Assembly (NCBI GenBank): GCA_025769875.1
Contig: JAGFNK010000750.1
Location: forward strand, 1-23,069
Source of the DNA: Russula earlei
Taxonomy: Eukaryota > Basidiomycota > Agaricomycetes > Russulales > Russulaceae
Direction of reading: 5' to 3'
Length of the DNA: 23,069 nt
The notes below the pieces were generated by a model that was not told where the DNA came from, ran no database searches, and was given only the letters and a program-made list of their open reading frames with translations. Both the position numbers and the translations under genes were made by a program. Positions 9,113 through 16,532 of the stretch are shown one piece after another. The stretch's first letter is position 1. Each line of letters opens with the position of its first letter.

Positions 9113-9604
9113 TGTCACAGAACTGGTGCCTCGGACCGGACCGGCAACTGGATCAGCCTACCCAGACAGAGTCGTGTTTACCTTGTGCTTGATGACTCTT
9201 ATCTGTAACTCGTGTATACCAGTACTTTCCAGCATGTTTCTGATCAATCGCCTTGCTTCTACCTTGAGGATGCCATTTGATATGACATCTGATATGTATA
9301 TAAACTTGTTTATCAAAGAGAACAAGCCTTAAGCTTGTTCTCCTGTGAATATCACTGGTTTCAGCTTCAGGACTTGTAGGCTTGCAAGAAATCAAGCAAT
9401 TGTCTTAGAAACTCTTCCTCTCTGATAAGTCTTCAAATGCGAAGACTTCTCAATCATCTCTCCTCTCCACAGTACATAATTGCCTTGGCATTATTGTCAC
9501 CAAGATCCCCAAACCTCACGAGAACATATTGTTCTCACTTGACTCAGTGCACACGTCTCACGTGTGAAACAATTTGTCAGCAACACTGCCCCCAGTCAGT
9601 GACA
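9113..9604 (+). mobile_element. Solo LTR (492 bp), same family as gypsy 2 LTR, inside hAT
   Basis: It starts TGTCAC and ends GTGACA and is flanked by GCAGA on both sides. It aligns end to end by eye with the LTR at 21119-21591: shared blocks include CGGACCGGACCGGCAAC near the start, TATATAA in the middle, AAGCTTGTTCTCCTGTGAA, GGACTTGTAGGCTTGCAAGA and a CCCCCAGTC block at the end. Many CG dinucleotides of the other copy are TG or CA here, so this copy is older or more decayed. With it removed, hAT reads YKICDCLRIVHK without a break. The frames 9063-9332 and 9153-9395 inside it are not genes. Confidence 0.95.
9297..9304 (+). promoter_or_regulatory. Putative TATA box in solo LTR
   Basis: TATATAAA lies in the same place as TATATAAG at 21305-21312 in the related LTR. 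A 10-bp-stem hairpin follows at 9318-9342. Position and conservation between two copies support a U3/R border in the plus orientation. Confidence 0.55.
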
Positions 9605-9609
9605 GCAGA
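9605..9609. repeat. Target site duplication GCAGA (right)
   Basis: This is the second copy of GCAGA, directly after the ACA end of the solo LTR. Confidence 0.92.
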
Positions 9610-10427
9610 TCTTGTAAAGGGCTTGACCTAGCCTCTGACCATTATGTGCAGTGTTCATATGAGTCAATCCAAAAAGGGCATGTTTGAGAGTCCACTTCCC
9701 CAGAGAGCGCTCCTCAATCCAGTGACCAGTTACAGCAAAGTAGCCATCTGTGTTTGAGGCCTACCACGCATTGCATGTTAGACTGATCCTTCCAGTGATG
9801 TATTGGCTCTGGACAAAGAATCAGGGGCACAATGCTGAGAATGACCAAAATAAAAGTAATAATGTCAAGGCAATTCCTCAGTTTATTCATTTGCACCTTA
9901 AAAAGTGTGATGGTCTCATCACATGTTTGGTGTTGGCTAAGAATATTGACACTGTGAGTTGCTCAAGAGGCAATGTTTATCATATTCAGGAAGGAGGGAT
10001 GTTCAAAAGCAGCTATGGGCTGTCCAGTGAGACGGTGAGATGGTGAGACCAAGAGAAGGATTTGAGGAGGCAAACTTACTTGATCTGTTTTGATGAGCCA
10101 CTGTAATGCAGCTTCCTTAAACACCTCATTGGAGTATGGCATTGGCCTGTCATCAGGATTTGTGGGGTGGAAGTGGTCGTCAACCTGGCTTTGCTCCATC
10201 ACCTTGTCCAGAGCCTCCTTACATCTTGTTTTTGAATCCTCAGGAAGCATCAAAAGAAAATTGGAAGATTTGGACCAGCATCAATAAGGACCCTGATGAC
10301 AAATTGTCATTAAGATTGGAGACCAAAGAAGAAATCTCCTACCTTGTGTTTGGAAGCCATGTGTCTTCGGAGAGTTGTATGTTCGTTGACGAGGAGGGCA
10401 TCTGTTTTGTTACATCCATCTCCAGAC
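9605..10427 (-). pseudogene. hAT transposase gene, middle part with BED-type zinc finger
   Basis: The exon at 10343-10427 reads SGDGCNKTDALLVNEHTT then LRRHMASKHK, the His-containing half of a BED-type DNA-binding zinc finger. The exon at 10080-10292 (WSKSSNFLLMLPEDSKTR, ALQWLIKTDQ) and the exon from 10019 down (PIAAFEHPSFLNMINIAS) are joined by a clear 60-nt GT-AG intron (10020-10079). Further down, about 9605-9790 reads ASNTDGYFAVTGHWIEE and KWTLKHALFGLTHMN, the first RNase-H motif. The usual T-C-D-A-W is here T-C-N-A-W, so the first catalytic Asp appears lost by G to A. Stops: TGA 10281-10283, TGA 9963-9965, TAG 9761-9763. The solo LTR at 9113-9604 interrupts the next codons. Confidence 0.9.
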
Positions 10428-10445
10428 CTGCAGAAATATTGAGTC

Positions 10446-10450
10446 ATAAT
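10446..10450. repeat. Target site duplication ATAAT (left)
   Basis: ATAAT precedes TGTTGTGAACC at 10451 and recurs at 11279-11283. It lies close to a likely intron acceptor of hAT (CTGCAG, minus strand, 10428-10433). Confidence 0.8.
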
Positions 10451-10714
10451 TGTTGTGAACCAAGGCCAGATCCTGGCCATGTATCATCCTATTTCACTCA
10501 AGAAAGACCTCTCTCACTTTACATTGCCAACACACTTCTGTTTCTTGGGCTATCCCTCCTGCAGTGCAAGATATCACTATTGCAAAGGCACTATGACACA
10601 ACCAGGCACACATTTCCTAATTGGGTAATCATCGCGTGGCAGCCACATGGCCACTCAGCCACCAAGAACCCAAAACAGTGGCATAAACTCCTATAAACTG
10701 TTGCATAACTCATA

Positions 10715-10804
10715 TGACATCATCTAGGCTCCAATGACATCATGGCTGACTGAGCAACTCCACAATGACCTCACTGGCTCACTAAGTGCTCCATAATGAC
10801 ATCA
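10715..10804 (+). promoter_or_regulatory. Cluster of TGACATCA-type sites in solo LTR U3
   Basis: TGACATCA occurs at 10715-10722, 10735-10742 and 10797-10804, and a variant TGACCTCA at 10766-10773. An inverted ATGTCAT lies near 10810-10816. TGACGTCA is the CRE/ATF bZIP site, and TGACATCA differs from it by one CpG-type change. The repeats are seen; a bZIP role is inferred. They lie about 150-240 bp upstream of the TATA motif. Confidence 0.4.
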
Positions 10805-10950
10805 CAAGGATGTCATCGCTCCACAGTGATCAGTAATACACTCAGTAAGCCTGAAACCTGACACAAGCAAGTTTATGCCCCTATAGTCCTATTGGATGGT
10901 ACCAAGGAGTCTAGAATAGTTCCTGCTCTTTGTAATCGACCCTGTACACA

Positions 10951-10958
10951 GTATATAA
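10951..10958 (+). promoter_or_regulatory. Putative TATA box in 828-bp solo LTR
   Basis: TATATAAG follows the TGACATCA cluster and is about 320 bp before the LTR end. This suggests plus-strand transcription starting near 10980-10990. It is motif evidence only. Confidence 0.45.
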
Positions 10959-11278
10959 GCCCCAATGTAGCATGGCAGTCATCAGACTGTCCATTTGTGA
11001 TACTCTCATCTTCCTGGGTACTCCCCTGCAACCGCTCAGTCTAAAGTCTCCCCTCATCTTCAAGGTACTCTTCAATGACTGCCTTGTCTAAAGCCCTTTG
11101 CTGCACTGGCCTTCAACCTTTGCCTCTGCCTTCTGCAACACATACCAGTCCCCATCTGGTACCTTCTAGTTGTTTGGCTCATCCTCCTGTTCAATGCCAT
11201 TTATGCCATGTACCATCTGTTCTGACCTTTGCCCACCTGCTCCTGAGTCCTTAGTGATCAGCATTACATATCTTGACA

Positions 11279-11283
11279 ATAAT
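11279..11283. repeat. Target site duplication ATAAT (right)
   Basis: This is the second copy of ATAAT, directly after the ACA end of the 828-bp LTR. Confidence 0.8.
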
Positions 11284-11583
11284 TAGAAAATGGCACATAT
11301 TAATCACTCATGTGCCTATTTTACACTGATGCCACCCATGCTTGTCCCCCTTCATATGTCTCACTGGCTCAAAAAATTGGTCAAGATCTGCCTTCTGGTT
11401 CTTCTTGTTCTTTGTTGTATCAGTCTCAGTGGGTGTATCAGAGTCAATTCCCATGATGTTGACATTGTTGTACATTCCATTCTCATTGGTCTGAGGTGCA
11501 TCACGCATGTCTATGATAGATTTTAATACAGCAGTGCAGTTGATTGATAAGATCACATACCCAAATTTTGTGTCTGCTTTCAT
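11284..11583 (-). pseudogene. hAT transposase gene, N-terminal exon
   Basis: The minus-strand frame (usable part about 11300-11550) has an acidic Asp/Thr/Asn-rich lead, a KNKKNQK patch that could be a nuclear signal, and then ADLDQFFEPVRHMKGDKH and a Cys. This resembles the start of the BED zinc-finger region in basidiomycete hAT transposases. The frame stops in what is probably the following intron. The next zinc-finger exon is at 10343-10427, beyond the 828-bp solo LTR. The upstream end is cut by the copia LTR at 11642, so the true start codon is not visible. The assignment rests on order and family resemblance. Confidence 0.65.
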
Positions 11584-11641
11584 TTCTTTTTCTTACCACT
11601 GTAAATAAAATACTTGAGTGCTCACTTTCTGAACTGTTTTC

Positions 11642-11887
11642 TGTTGGACGTGCAGCCGCTAAGTGCCACGTGAACAGACAACCCGGACCGTATGTGTAAA
11701 TAATTCGAATTTAGTTATCGTTCATTTTCCCTCAGTCGTTTACACACAAGACTGAGGTCAGTACTACAATTTCTTTACACTCCTTTAAAGCTAATACTGT
11801 ACATAGCTCTCATTCTATAGGTTAGCACACTAACCTGAATACAGTCTTTTACACACAAGACTGAGCTCTCATTCTATAGCTCCAACA
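11642..11887 (+). repeat. Copia 5' LTR (246 bp)
   Basis: It starts TGTTGGA and ends TCCAACA, a perfect 7-bp terminal inverted repeat, and lies 150 bp upstream of copia gag. Internally it has a hairpin (CCTCAGTC/GACTGAGG, 11730-11757), a second near-copy of the same word around 11840-11862, a GGTTAG/CTAACC hairpin near 11820, and CTCTCATTCTATAG twice (about 11806 and 11865). Short LTRs of 200-300 bp are usual for copia. No second copy was found in the window. Confidence 0.88.
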
Positions 11888-11904
11888 GATTATGAGACCT
11901 GGTC
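11888..11904 (+). other. Copia primer-binding site, half-tRNA-Met type
   Basis: Directly after the LTR comes GATTATGAGACCTGG. Its core TTATGAG is the exact complement of a Met tRNA anticodon loop (CU-CAU-AA). Priming by a tRNA-Met cleaved near the anticodon, with the 5' half as primer, is known for Drosophila copia. A conventional site would begin TGG and match the tRNA 3' end, which is not seen here. Confidence 0.65.
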
Positions 11905-12040
11905 GTCCCTGACATCACGAACTCCCACCAGCTTCCAAATCGCATAACGAAACGCCATGAGCACCCCCACAGCAACCACAAACATCGCACCCTCAAGAGG
12001 CAGCCACACTCCCACCGTAGGAGCTGCATGAAAAACTTAC

Positions 12041-13666
12041 ATGGGTGGCCAACACGGTTACAATGGACCACTCTTCAAAGGTGGCACAGTCGCATACACA
12101 CAATGGAAAGCTAATATAGAGGCACTGTTCAAAACAAACGGCCTGATAGAAATCATAAATGGGACATACTCAAAACCGGACCCCAGCAATGACCCAAGCG
12201 GCTTCACCAACTGGGAGCAGAAAGATCGCAAAGCACATGCCCACATTTTACACATGTTAAAAGGGCATGCTCTCGACACTGCCCTAGGCATTGCTGGAGC
12301 CAAAGATACTTGGGACACATTTGAAAAACAATTTTCACGGGAGGGTGAGCAACGCGTCGCACATTTATTAACAGACCTATACCAGGTCACTTTCTCCAAA
12401 ACCGAACCCATGGCTCCTCAGATAATACGACTGCTATTCACCACCCAAACCCTCGAAAAACTCGGATACCCCATTGATGAGAAAGTCCTCATATGGATGC
12501 TAATTCTCATGCTTCTGGAAAACATGGCCAAACTCAAGGCCACTCTTCACTTGACGCTGCCCAGCCTGCTTACAGCCGAGCATGTCACAGACCGCATCCT
12601 CCATGAGGAGTGTCGGATCCGACTGACTGGTGACGTGGCTACAATTCACATTGCAAAGGTGACCCAAATGAGAAAGAGCCGGGAAACGCAAAGCGAGAAA
12701 GGCACAACAACAAAGTGCACTCATTGCAAACGCAGGGGGCACAACACACATGAATGCTGGAAATTTCACGGAAGACCGCAGGACAAAGCAACAGCGGCAG
12801 TAGCAGCAACGACTGGCATGGGCGCGCACAACGCAGCGACGCCCATGCCCGCTAGGACTGGCACAAGTGCGCCCGACATACCAGCAACACACGCAGACCA
12901 GCCACCAGCCAGCACCGCCATCGCATATGTCCCAACTCCACATGACAGCACCTTATTATATCAGGCAGTCGTAGATGAGCCAATCCGCGCAGCCACGACT
13001 CAGGAGCAGCTCCAAGCTGCCAATCTCAGAGACAGCTGGCTCCTTGACTCTAGAACCTCACGCATCATGACATCCCATCATGATTGGTTCATACACCTCA
13101 CCCCACTCGCATCACCCATTCTAGTTGCCTTAGGCAACAATAGTGCCATGACCGCCACCGGAACCGGGCAAATACGAGTCCAGATGCACACAAATGGTGC
13201 GCGGAGTATCGCATTACTCCGCGACATCCTGTACGTCCTGGACCTCAAAGGGGACCTCTTATCGGTCTCCCATTTCATCCAATGTGGGGTGGCAGTGCAA
13301 TTCCAGGGAGAGACATGTGGAATATACAACAAGAACCAATTGATTTGTGAGGGAACATTACATGACAACCTATATATCATGGCCATCCAAACAGTCAAAC
13401 CCGAGTCAGCAACACCAGACCTGTCCCTCACGGAACATGGCCACAAAACTGAAGCCATGCTTACCAGGCACACGACAATCTTCCGGGCCTTCTCGGACAC
13501 ATGTGGGAAACCACCCACTAGAACACCCCAGTTTTCCGACTGGGCAAAAACGGAACCGTGGGAACATGCCAGTGGGCTGAAGTGCAAATCGGAAGCGCCC
13601 CAGCACCTCCAACCGCACACCGCGTGCATTGAGCCCACAACTGGCCAATGCTTGAAGACCCTCTGA
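12041..13666 (+). CDS. Copia Gag and protease (start of polyprotein)
   Basis: This is a 541-residue open frame starting at an ATG 153 bp after the LTR. Residues 1-200 resemble the copia Gag (UBN2-like) domain (YTQWKANIEALFKTNG, WEQKDRKAHAHI, KDTWDTFEKQF). A CCHC zinc knuckle CTHCKRRGHNTHEC begins at residue 226, followed by an Ala/Thr/Pro-rich linker. The protease begins near residue 333 with WLLDSRTSRIMT. The family active site is D-S-G-A/C-S, so Gly and Ala appear changed to Arg and Thr by two G-to-A changes; the Asp (residue 336) remains. Further protease motifs follow (LYVLDLKGDLLSVSHFI). The last 90 residues no longer match and probably follow a frameshift. The protease should be inactive. 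Confidence 0.9.
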   Translation: MGGQHGYNGPLFKGGTVAYTQWKANIEALFKTNGLIEIINGTYSKPDPSNDPSGFTNWEQKDRKAHAHILHMLKGHALDTALGIAGAKDTWDTFEKQFSREGEQRVAHLLTDLYQVTFSKTEPMAPQIIRLLFTTQTLEKLGYPIDEKVLIWMLILMLLENMAKLKATLHLTLPSLLTAEHVTDRILHEECRIRLTGDVATIHIAKVTQMRKSRETQSEKGTTTKCTHCKRRGHNTHECWKFHGRPQDKATAAVAATTGMGAHNAATPMPARTGTSAPDIPATHADQPPASTAIAYVPTPHDSTLLYQAVVDEPIRAATTQEQLQAANLRDSWLLDSRTSRIMTSHHDWFIHLTPLASPILVALGNNSAMTATGTGQIRVQMHTNGARSIALLRDILYVLDLKGDLLSVSHFIQCGVAVQFQGETCGIYNKNQLICEGTLHDNLYIMAIQTVKPESATPDLSLTEHGHKTEAMLTRHTTIFRAFSDTCGKPPTRTPQFSDWAKTEPWEHASGLKCKSEAPQHLQPHTACIEPTTGQCLKTL

Positions 13667-13739
13667 TTAGATGGAGGGGGCGATCACACTGGGCGAGAAG
13701 CACAAACATCCCTAGCTGAAAGGGGATGCATGCATCAAA
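13667..13739 (+). pseudogene. Possible remnant of copia gag-pre-integrase zinc region
   Basis: In another frame this stretch reads RWRGRSHWARSTNIPS then KGM. This vaguely resembles the W-H-R-x-x-G-H ... G-M/L-V block before copia integrase. It ends at CATCAAA (13733-13739), a word repeated at 14977-14983. The resemblance is weak. Confidence 0.3.
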
Positions 13740-14976
13740 TTAACACCCCGGGTACGCTGTAAGGCGGATTCCCGCTGGCCGTGGAGTCATGTGATTCGGG
13801 GGTATTGGTTGACTGCCGACATGATCCCCGCAAAAACTAACTCTTACGCCTCACACGCTCCCCCATCAAGTCTCTCCCCCTGCATTTCTCCCTATCTGCC
13901 CTTTTTTCCATTCCATTCCTTCCACCACCACCTCCCTTCACGCCTCGCGAGAACGTCGTCACCAGTTTCTCGGACAAAACTCGAAGCGCGGACGACGCCA
14001 AAGCCCTCTCTTTCATGCTTTTCCAGCCTACCTCCTCGCTCCATCGTCAACGACGTCACCAAAGCTCTCTCCTTCATGTCCTTCCAGCCCACTTCCTTGC
14101 ATCCTCGTCGATCCCATCATCATTCGTCTAGACCTTTCGTCGTTTCCAAGCCCGCCGCCTCGCGCCCTCAACGACCACGTCATCATCTTCCTTATCCTTT
14201 CATCGTTTCGCAGTCCGCCACCTCGCGAACTCGTCGACCATCTCGCACCCTCACTCTCGACCTCCTTTCATCGCGTAGCAATTCCACACGCGCCGTCCAG
14301 CCCACTCTCGACCCCCTTTCATCGCATCGTCCCGCCGCGTCTACTAAGGCGGATTTGTCCATCTTTCGCCGTCGTCACCGCAGTCAGATGCGAGGGCTCA
14401 GTGCCCCGATGACGCACGATTACCGTTGCCAGAACTATCGTACGTTACCTCTCCGTCTGTTTTCAGCTATGAATTCTCCGACTGCCTTTGTTTTCTTTGA
14501 CTCGTTTACTTCTGATCGGTCTCGTTCACCTTACGCGTTTCGGATTCCTTACACAGACCTCGCTCCTCTAGTCACTGTTTGCATCTCTGGTACTCCCACT
14601 CCCCTTCGTAGTTCTCGCTCCGTATAAAAAGACACTAGTTACGCCTTGAAATATCATTACCCTCTTCGCCCCAGAAGTGCCTCTCCCCTGTGTGCTGCTG
14701 TGAGTCAAATCAACGACAACACATTCGACTTGACCGCACCCTCCGGACCAGCCTTCGCATTTCTTTTCGGTCTTCACCAAACTTGGTTTCTCAGCCTCTA
14801 GGTCTCCCGCGCTTCCGCTCGCGACGCATCGACGACTTCGAACGAATCTTCAAGCCGCGTCACGCCTGTGAAGCTGGAAAGTATTCTTGCTCTCCTTTAA
14901 ATTCTTCCTTTCTTGGTCTCGACTGTCTTACGAATCTCACTCGCACGTCGCCCTGACGCGCTTCAACGCCACAACA
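13740..14976. other. CpG-rich segment replacing the copia integrase core; origin unknown
   Basis: It is flanked by the 7-mer CATCAAA (13733-13739 and 14977-14983) and rich in CG dinucleotides, unlike the neighbouring hAT. It is pyrimidine-rich on the plus strand. The 278-codon open frame 13791-14627 is Ser/Arg/Pro-rich with internally repeated words (SFMSFQPTS, LDPLSSHRPAAS), which looks like translated low-complexity sequence. An imperfect tandem repeat with a period of about 70 bp (CCAAAGC..CTCTC..TTCATG) spans about 14005-14095. A TATAAAAAG is at about 14623. It could be an LTR-like or other insertion, or a host promoter fragment. I see no TG...CA or long inverted-repeat ends. Confidence 0.4.
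14623..14631 (+). promoter_or_regulatory. TATAAAAAG motif in CpG-rich segment
   Basis: A clear TATA-like word lies at the end of the pyrimidine-rich stretch. It could be the core promoter of an LTR-like or host sequence. No gene is seen within the following 380 bases. Confidence 0.3.
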
Positions 14977-14983
14977 CATCAAA

Positions 14984-15871
14984 GTCGCAAAATGCGCGAC
15001 CCGGACACCTCTTAATAGGGTCTGGGTGACGCATACAGACACAAAACCGTCCACGTGTGCCTTGGACAACTTGACACTCGAAGAGGCACGGAGCGGGGAC
15101 AACCCCAACCCCTCTCAGCCACATGTCCTCGGAACGCGCGCATCTGCACATGCCCCAGAGAAGAGACCCACCACGCTGACCCAAAGGTCGCTGGTGCACA
15201 TGTTCCTAGGCCACACATATCACCAGCAGGCATACAAGCCTGCACATCTCCCCACCCCCTGCACCCTTCAACCCCGCGCCATCATATCCAATGAAGGGGG
15301 CCCCATATCACGCATCAAGCACGTGATCCTCGAATTCAACGATGCAGTCGAAAGAGTCGAAAAAGGGGAAATGAGAGCGAAGTTGAGGGGGTGGCGAAGA
15401 CGGAACCAGCAGACAATGCGGAACAACCACCACATGCAAAGCCACAAGGCATCAGAGCAGAGGACCCCCTGCCCGCTCAGCCTGAAACAGGCAGACAACG
15501 CGGAGCAGGCACCATGCACTGAACCACAGGGCATCATAGTGGACACGATTCCACCTGCTCAGCCTGAAACACCACAAAGTCAGCTCACAATTCACAAGGC
15601 AGAAGACTCACCTGTGCAATCTGCCACAGGACCACCAAAGCGCATCACACGCACGCTCACACCTGACCAAGGTGATGAAGCGGAGGAGCCAAATGAAGAG
15701 GAAGCAGAAATGGCATCGCATGCTGAACTGCAAGACACACAGCTGCAACGTGATAACAACGCACCTGAGGACCAAGCTTCCTCACAATCTGAAATGTTCC
15801 CTAAATGCGCCACATGTGCACCTGTCCGCGACAAGGACACTTGCCATTCCGCCATCCCGCATGAGCACTGA
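14984..15871 (+). pseudogene. Copia integrase C-terminus and integrase-RT linker
   Basis: The frame 15026-15871 has PSTCALDNLTLEEA then GDNPNPSQPHVLGTRASAHA, then LTQRSLVHMFLGHTYHQQAY and RAIISNEGGP. These align with the conserved copia block (T-P-Y-E-x-W-x-G-x-K-P, L-R-V-F-G-C, K-L-x-x-R-S, F-L-G-Y, A-Y, I-x-S-R-D-V-x-F-D-E). Many conserved aromatic and Cys residues are altered. About 170 residues rich in Glu, Gln, Thr and Pro follow, as is normal for the linker before RT. The catalytic DDE part that should precede is missing. The frame ends with a TGA at 15869-15871. Confidence 0.82.
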
Positions 15872-16320
15872 ATGAGATGTACTGAGCAGGGAAATGTGGT
15901 ACACAAAATGTTGCCAGCTAATCCCAAGTCCTACGCCGAGGTGACAGCCCATGCAGATTCTGCAGAGTGGGCAAAGGTGTGCAACAAGGAGAAATGTGTG
16001 TCTGAAAACACGGGCATTCTCAAAAGTGTGCCACCCCCGCAGAACGGAGACGCAGCAGGGAAGCGAAGAGACCTTCCTAATAAAGAGGGGGTCAAAACAC
16101 AAAAACCAAAAATGCAAGGCTCGCATCATCACGCAGGGACCCACCTAAGTCGAGGACAATGACCCTGACGAAATCATGCTGCCAGAATACAGGCACCCCC
16201 TTGCATCCTGGCCCTCACCGCAGAAAGGAGTCTAGCAGTCCATCAGATGGACAACAAGTCCACCCACCTAAACGGAGAACTGATGGACGAGACCTTCTTG
16301 AAAGCGTGCCCAGGAAATAA
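15872..16320 (+). pseudogene. Copia reverse transcriptase, N-terminal fragment
   Basis: The frame 15872-16162 begins with the RT entry SYAEVTAHADSAEWAKVCNK (family S-Y-x-E-A-x-x-x-x-x-x-x-W-x-x-A). The A-R-L-V-A-x-G motif appears as CKARIITQGPT in another frame, followed by a TAA (16146-16148) where Gln is expected (T-Q-V-E), then VEDNDPDEI. A third frame holds LALTAERSLAVHQMDNKSTH then LNGELMDETFLK (about 16212-16310), with the first catalytic Asp in Q-M-D. The fingers and palm begin, but the YxDD box is absent because the copia sequence ends near 16320. Confidence 0.85.
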
Positions 16321-16532
16321 CCACCAATGCACGCGCAACCGCATGACCCAGTATGCCCGAGGTACAGTACTCTTGTAAGCGATTTGTGGCCAGCCATATA
16401 GCTGTGTGGGTGAGTCAACATCGAGGCCGTGCGCCTTTGCGACAATTTTGCATGTCTTGTGGTCCATGCATTTGTGCTGTAGTGAGTTCCCAGGCTTCTG
16501 CATTTACATAGGCATAGGACTCTTCCTCCCCA
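16321..16532 (-). other. Outer continuation of the left inverted-repeat reading frame
   Basis: Left of the repeat edge, the minus-strand frame from 16717 continues past ASKTSLPAIDEDG into EEESYAYVNAEAWELTTAQM and stops at 16415. A second minus frame (16243-16503) overlaps it. The right-hand copy lacks this part and joins F-box sequence instead. I recognise no domain. The junction with copia RT lies somewhere around 16310-16380. Confidence 0.4.

Larger units (their letters stand above)
10451..11278 (+). mobile_element. Solo LTR (828 bp) inside a hAT intron
   Basis: It starts TGTTGTG and ends CTTGACA, with a perfect 5-bp duplication ATAAT outside both ends. The terminal inverted repeat is only TGT/ACA. 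It separates the hAT N-terminal exon (up to 11300) from the zinc-finger exon (10343-10427). When it is removed, the joined sequence looks like the end of an intron, with TGACTCAA then a pyrimidine-rich CTGCAG acceptor. A TATATAAG at 10951-10958 points rightward, so the LTR probably reads plus. Repeated TGACATCA words fill part of the U3-like region. The open frame 10136-10696 that enters it is a shadow. Confidence 0.82.
11642..16320 (+). mobile_element. Ty1/copia retrotransposon, internally deleted and 3'-truncated
   Basis: The order is 5' LTR, a Met-tRNA-anticodon-like primer site, gag with CCHC, protease, a possible pre-integrase piece, integrase C-terminus, and start of RT. Integrase before RT is the copia order. 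The integrase DDE core is absent and a CpG-rich segment (about 13740-14976) stands in its place. RT stops after the first catalytic motif, near 16320, shortly before the inverted-repeat unit. No RNase H or 3' LTR is found. Several stops and frameshifts are present from the protease onward. Confidence 0.88.

Noticed and set aside
9063..9395. Frames on both strands at 9063-9332 and 9153-9395
   Set aside because: They lie almost wholly inside the solo LTR defined by matching ends and target duplications.
10136..10696. 186-codon plus-strand frame
   Set aside because: It runs antisense through three hAT exons and into a solo LTR, so it is a shadow.
12500..13648. Long minus-strand frames opposite copia gag-protease
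   Set aside because: The plus strand carries the CCHC and protease motifs; the minus frames are GC-driven shadows.
13791..14627. 278-codon open frame as a gene
   Set aside because: It is Ser/Arg/Pro-rich with repeated words from an underlying DNA tandem repeat, matches no domain I know, and lies in a segment interrupting copia.
15012..15546. Minus-strand frames around 15000-15550
   Set aside because: They are antisense to the copia integrase C-terminus and linker and show no motif.
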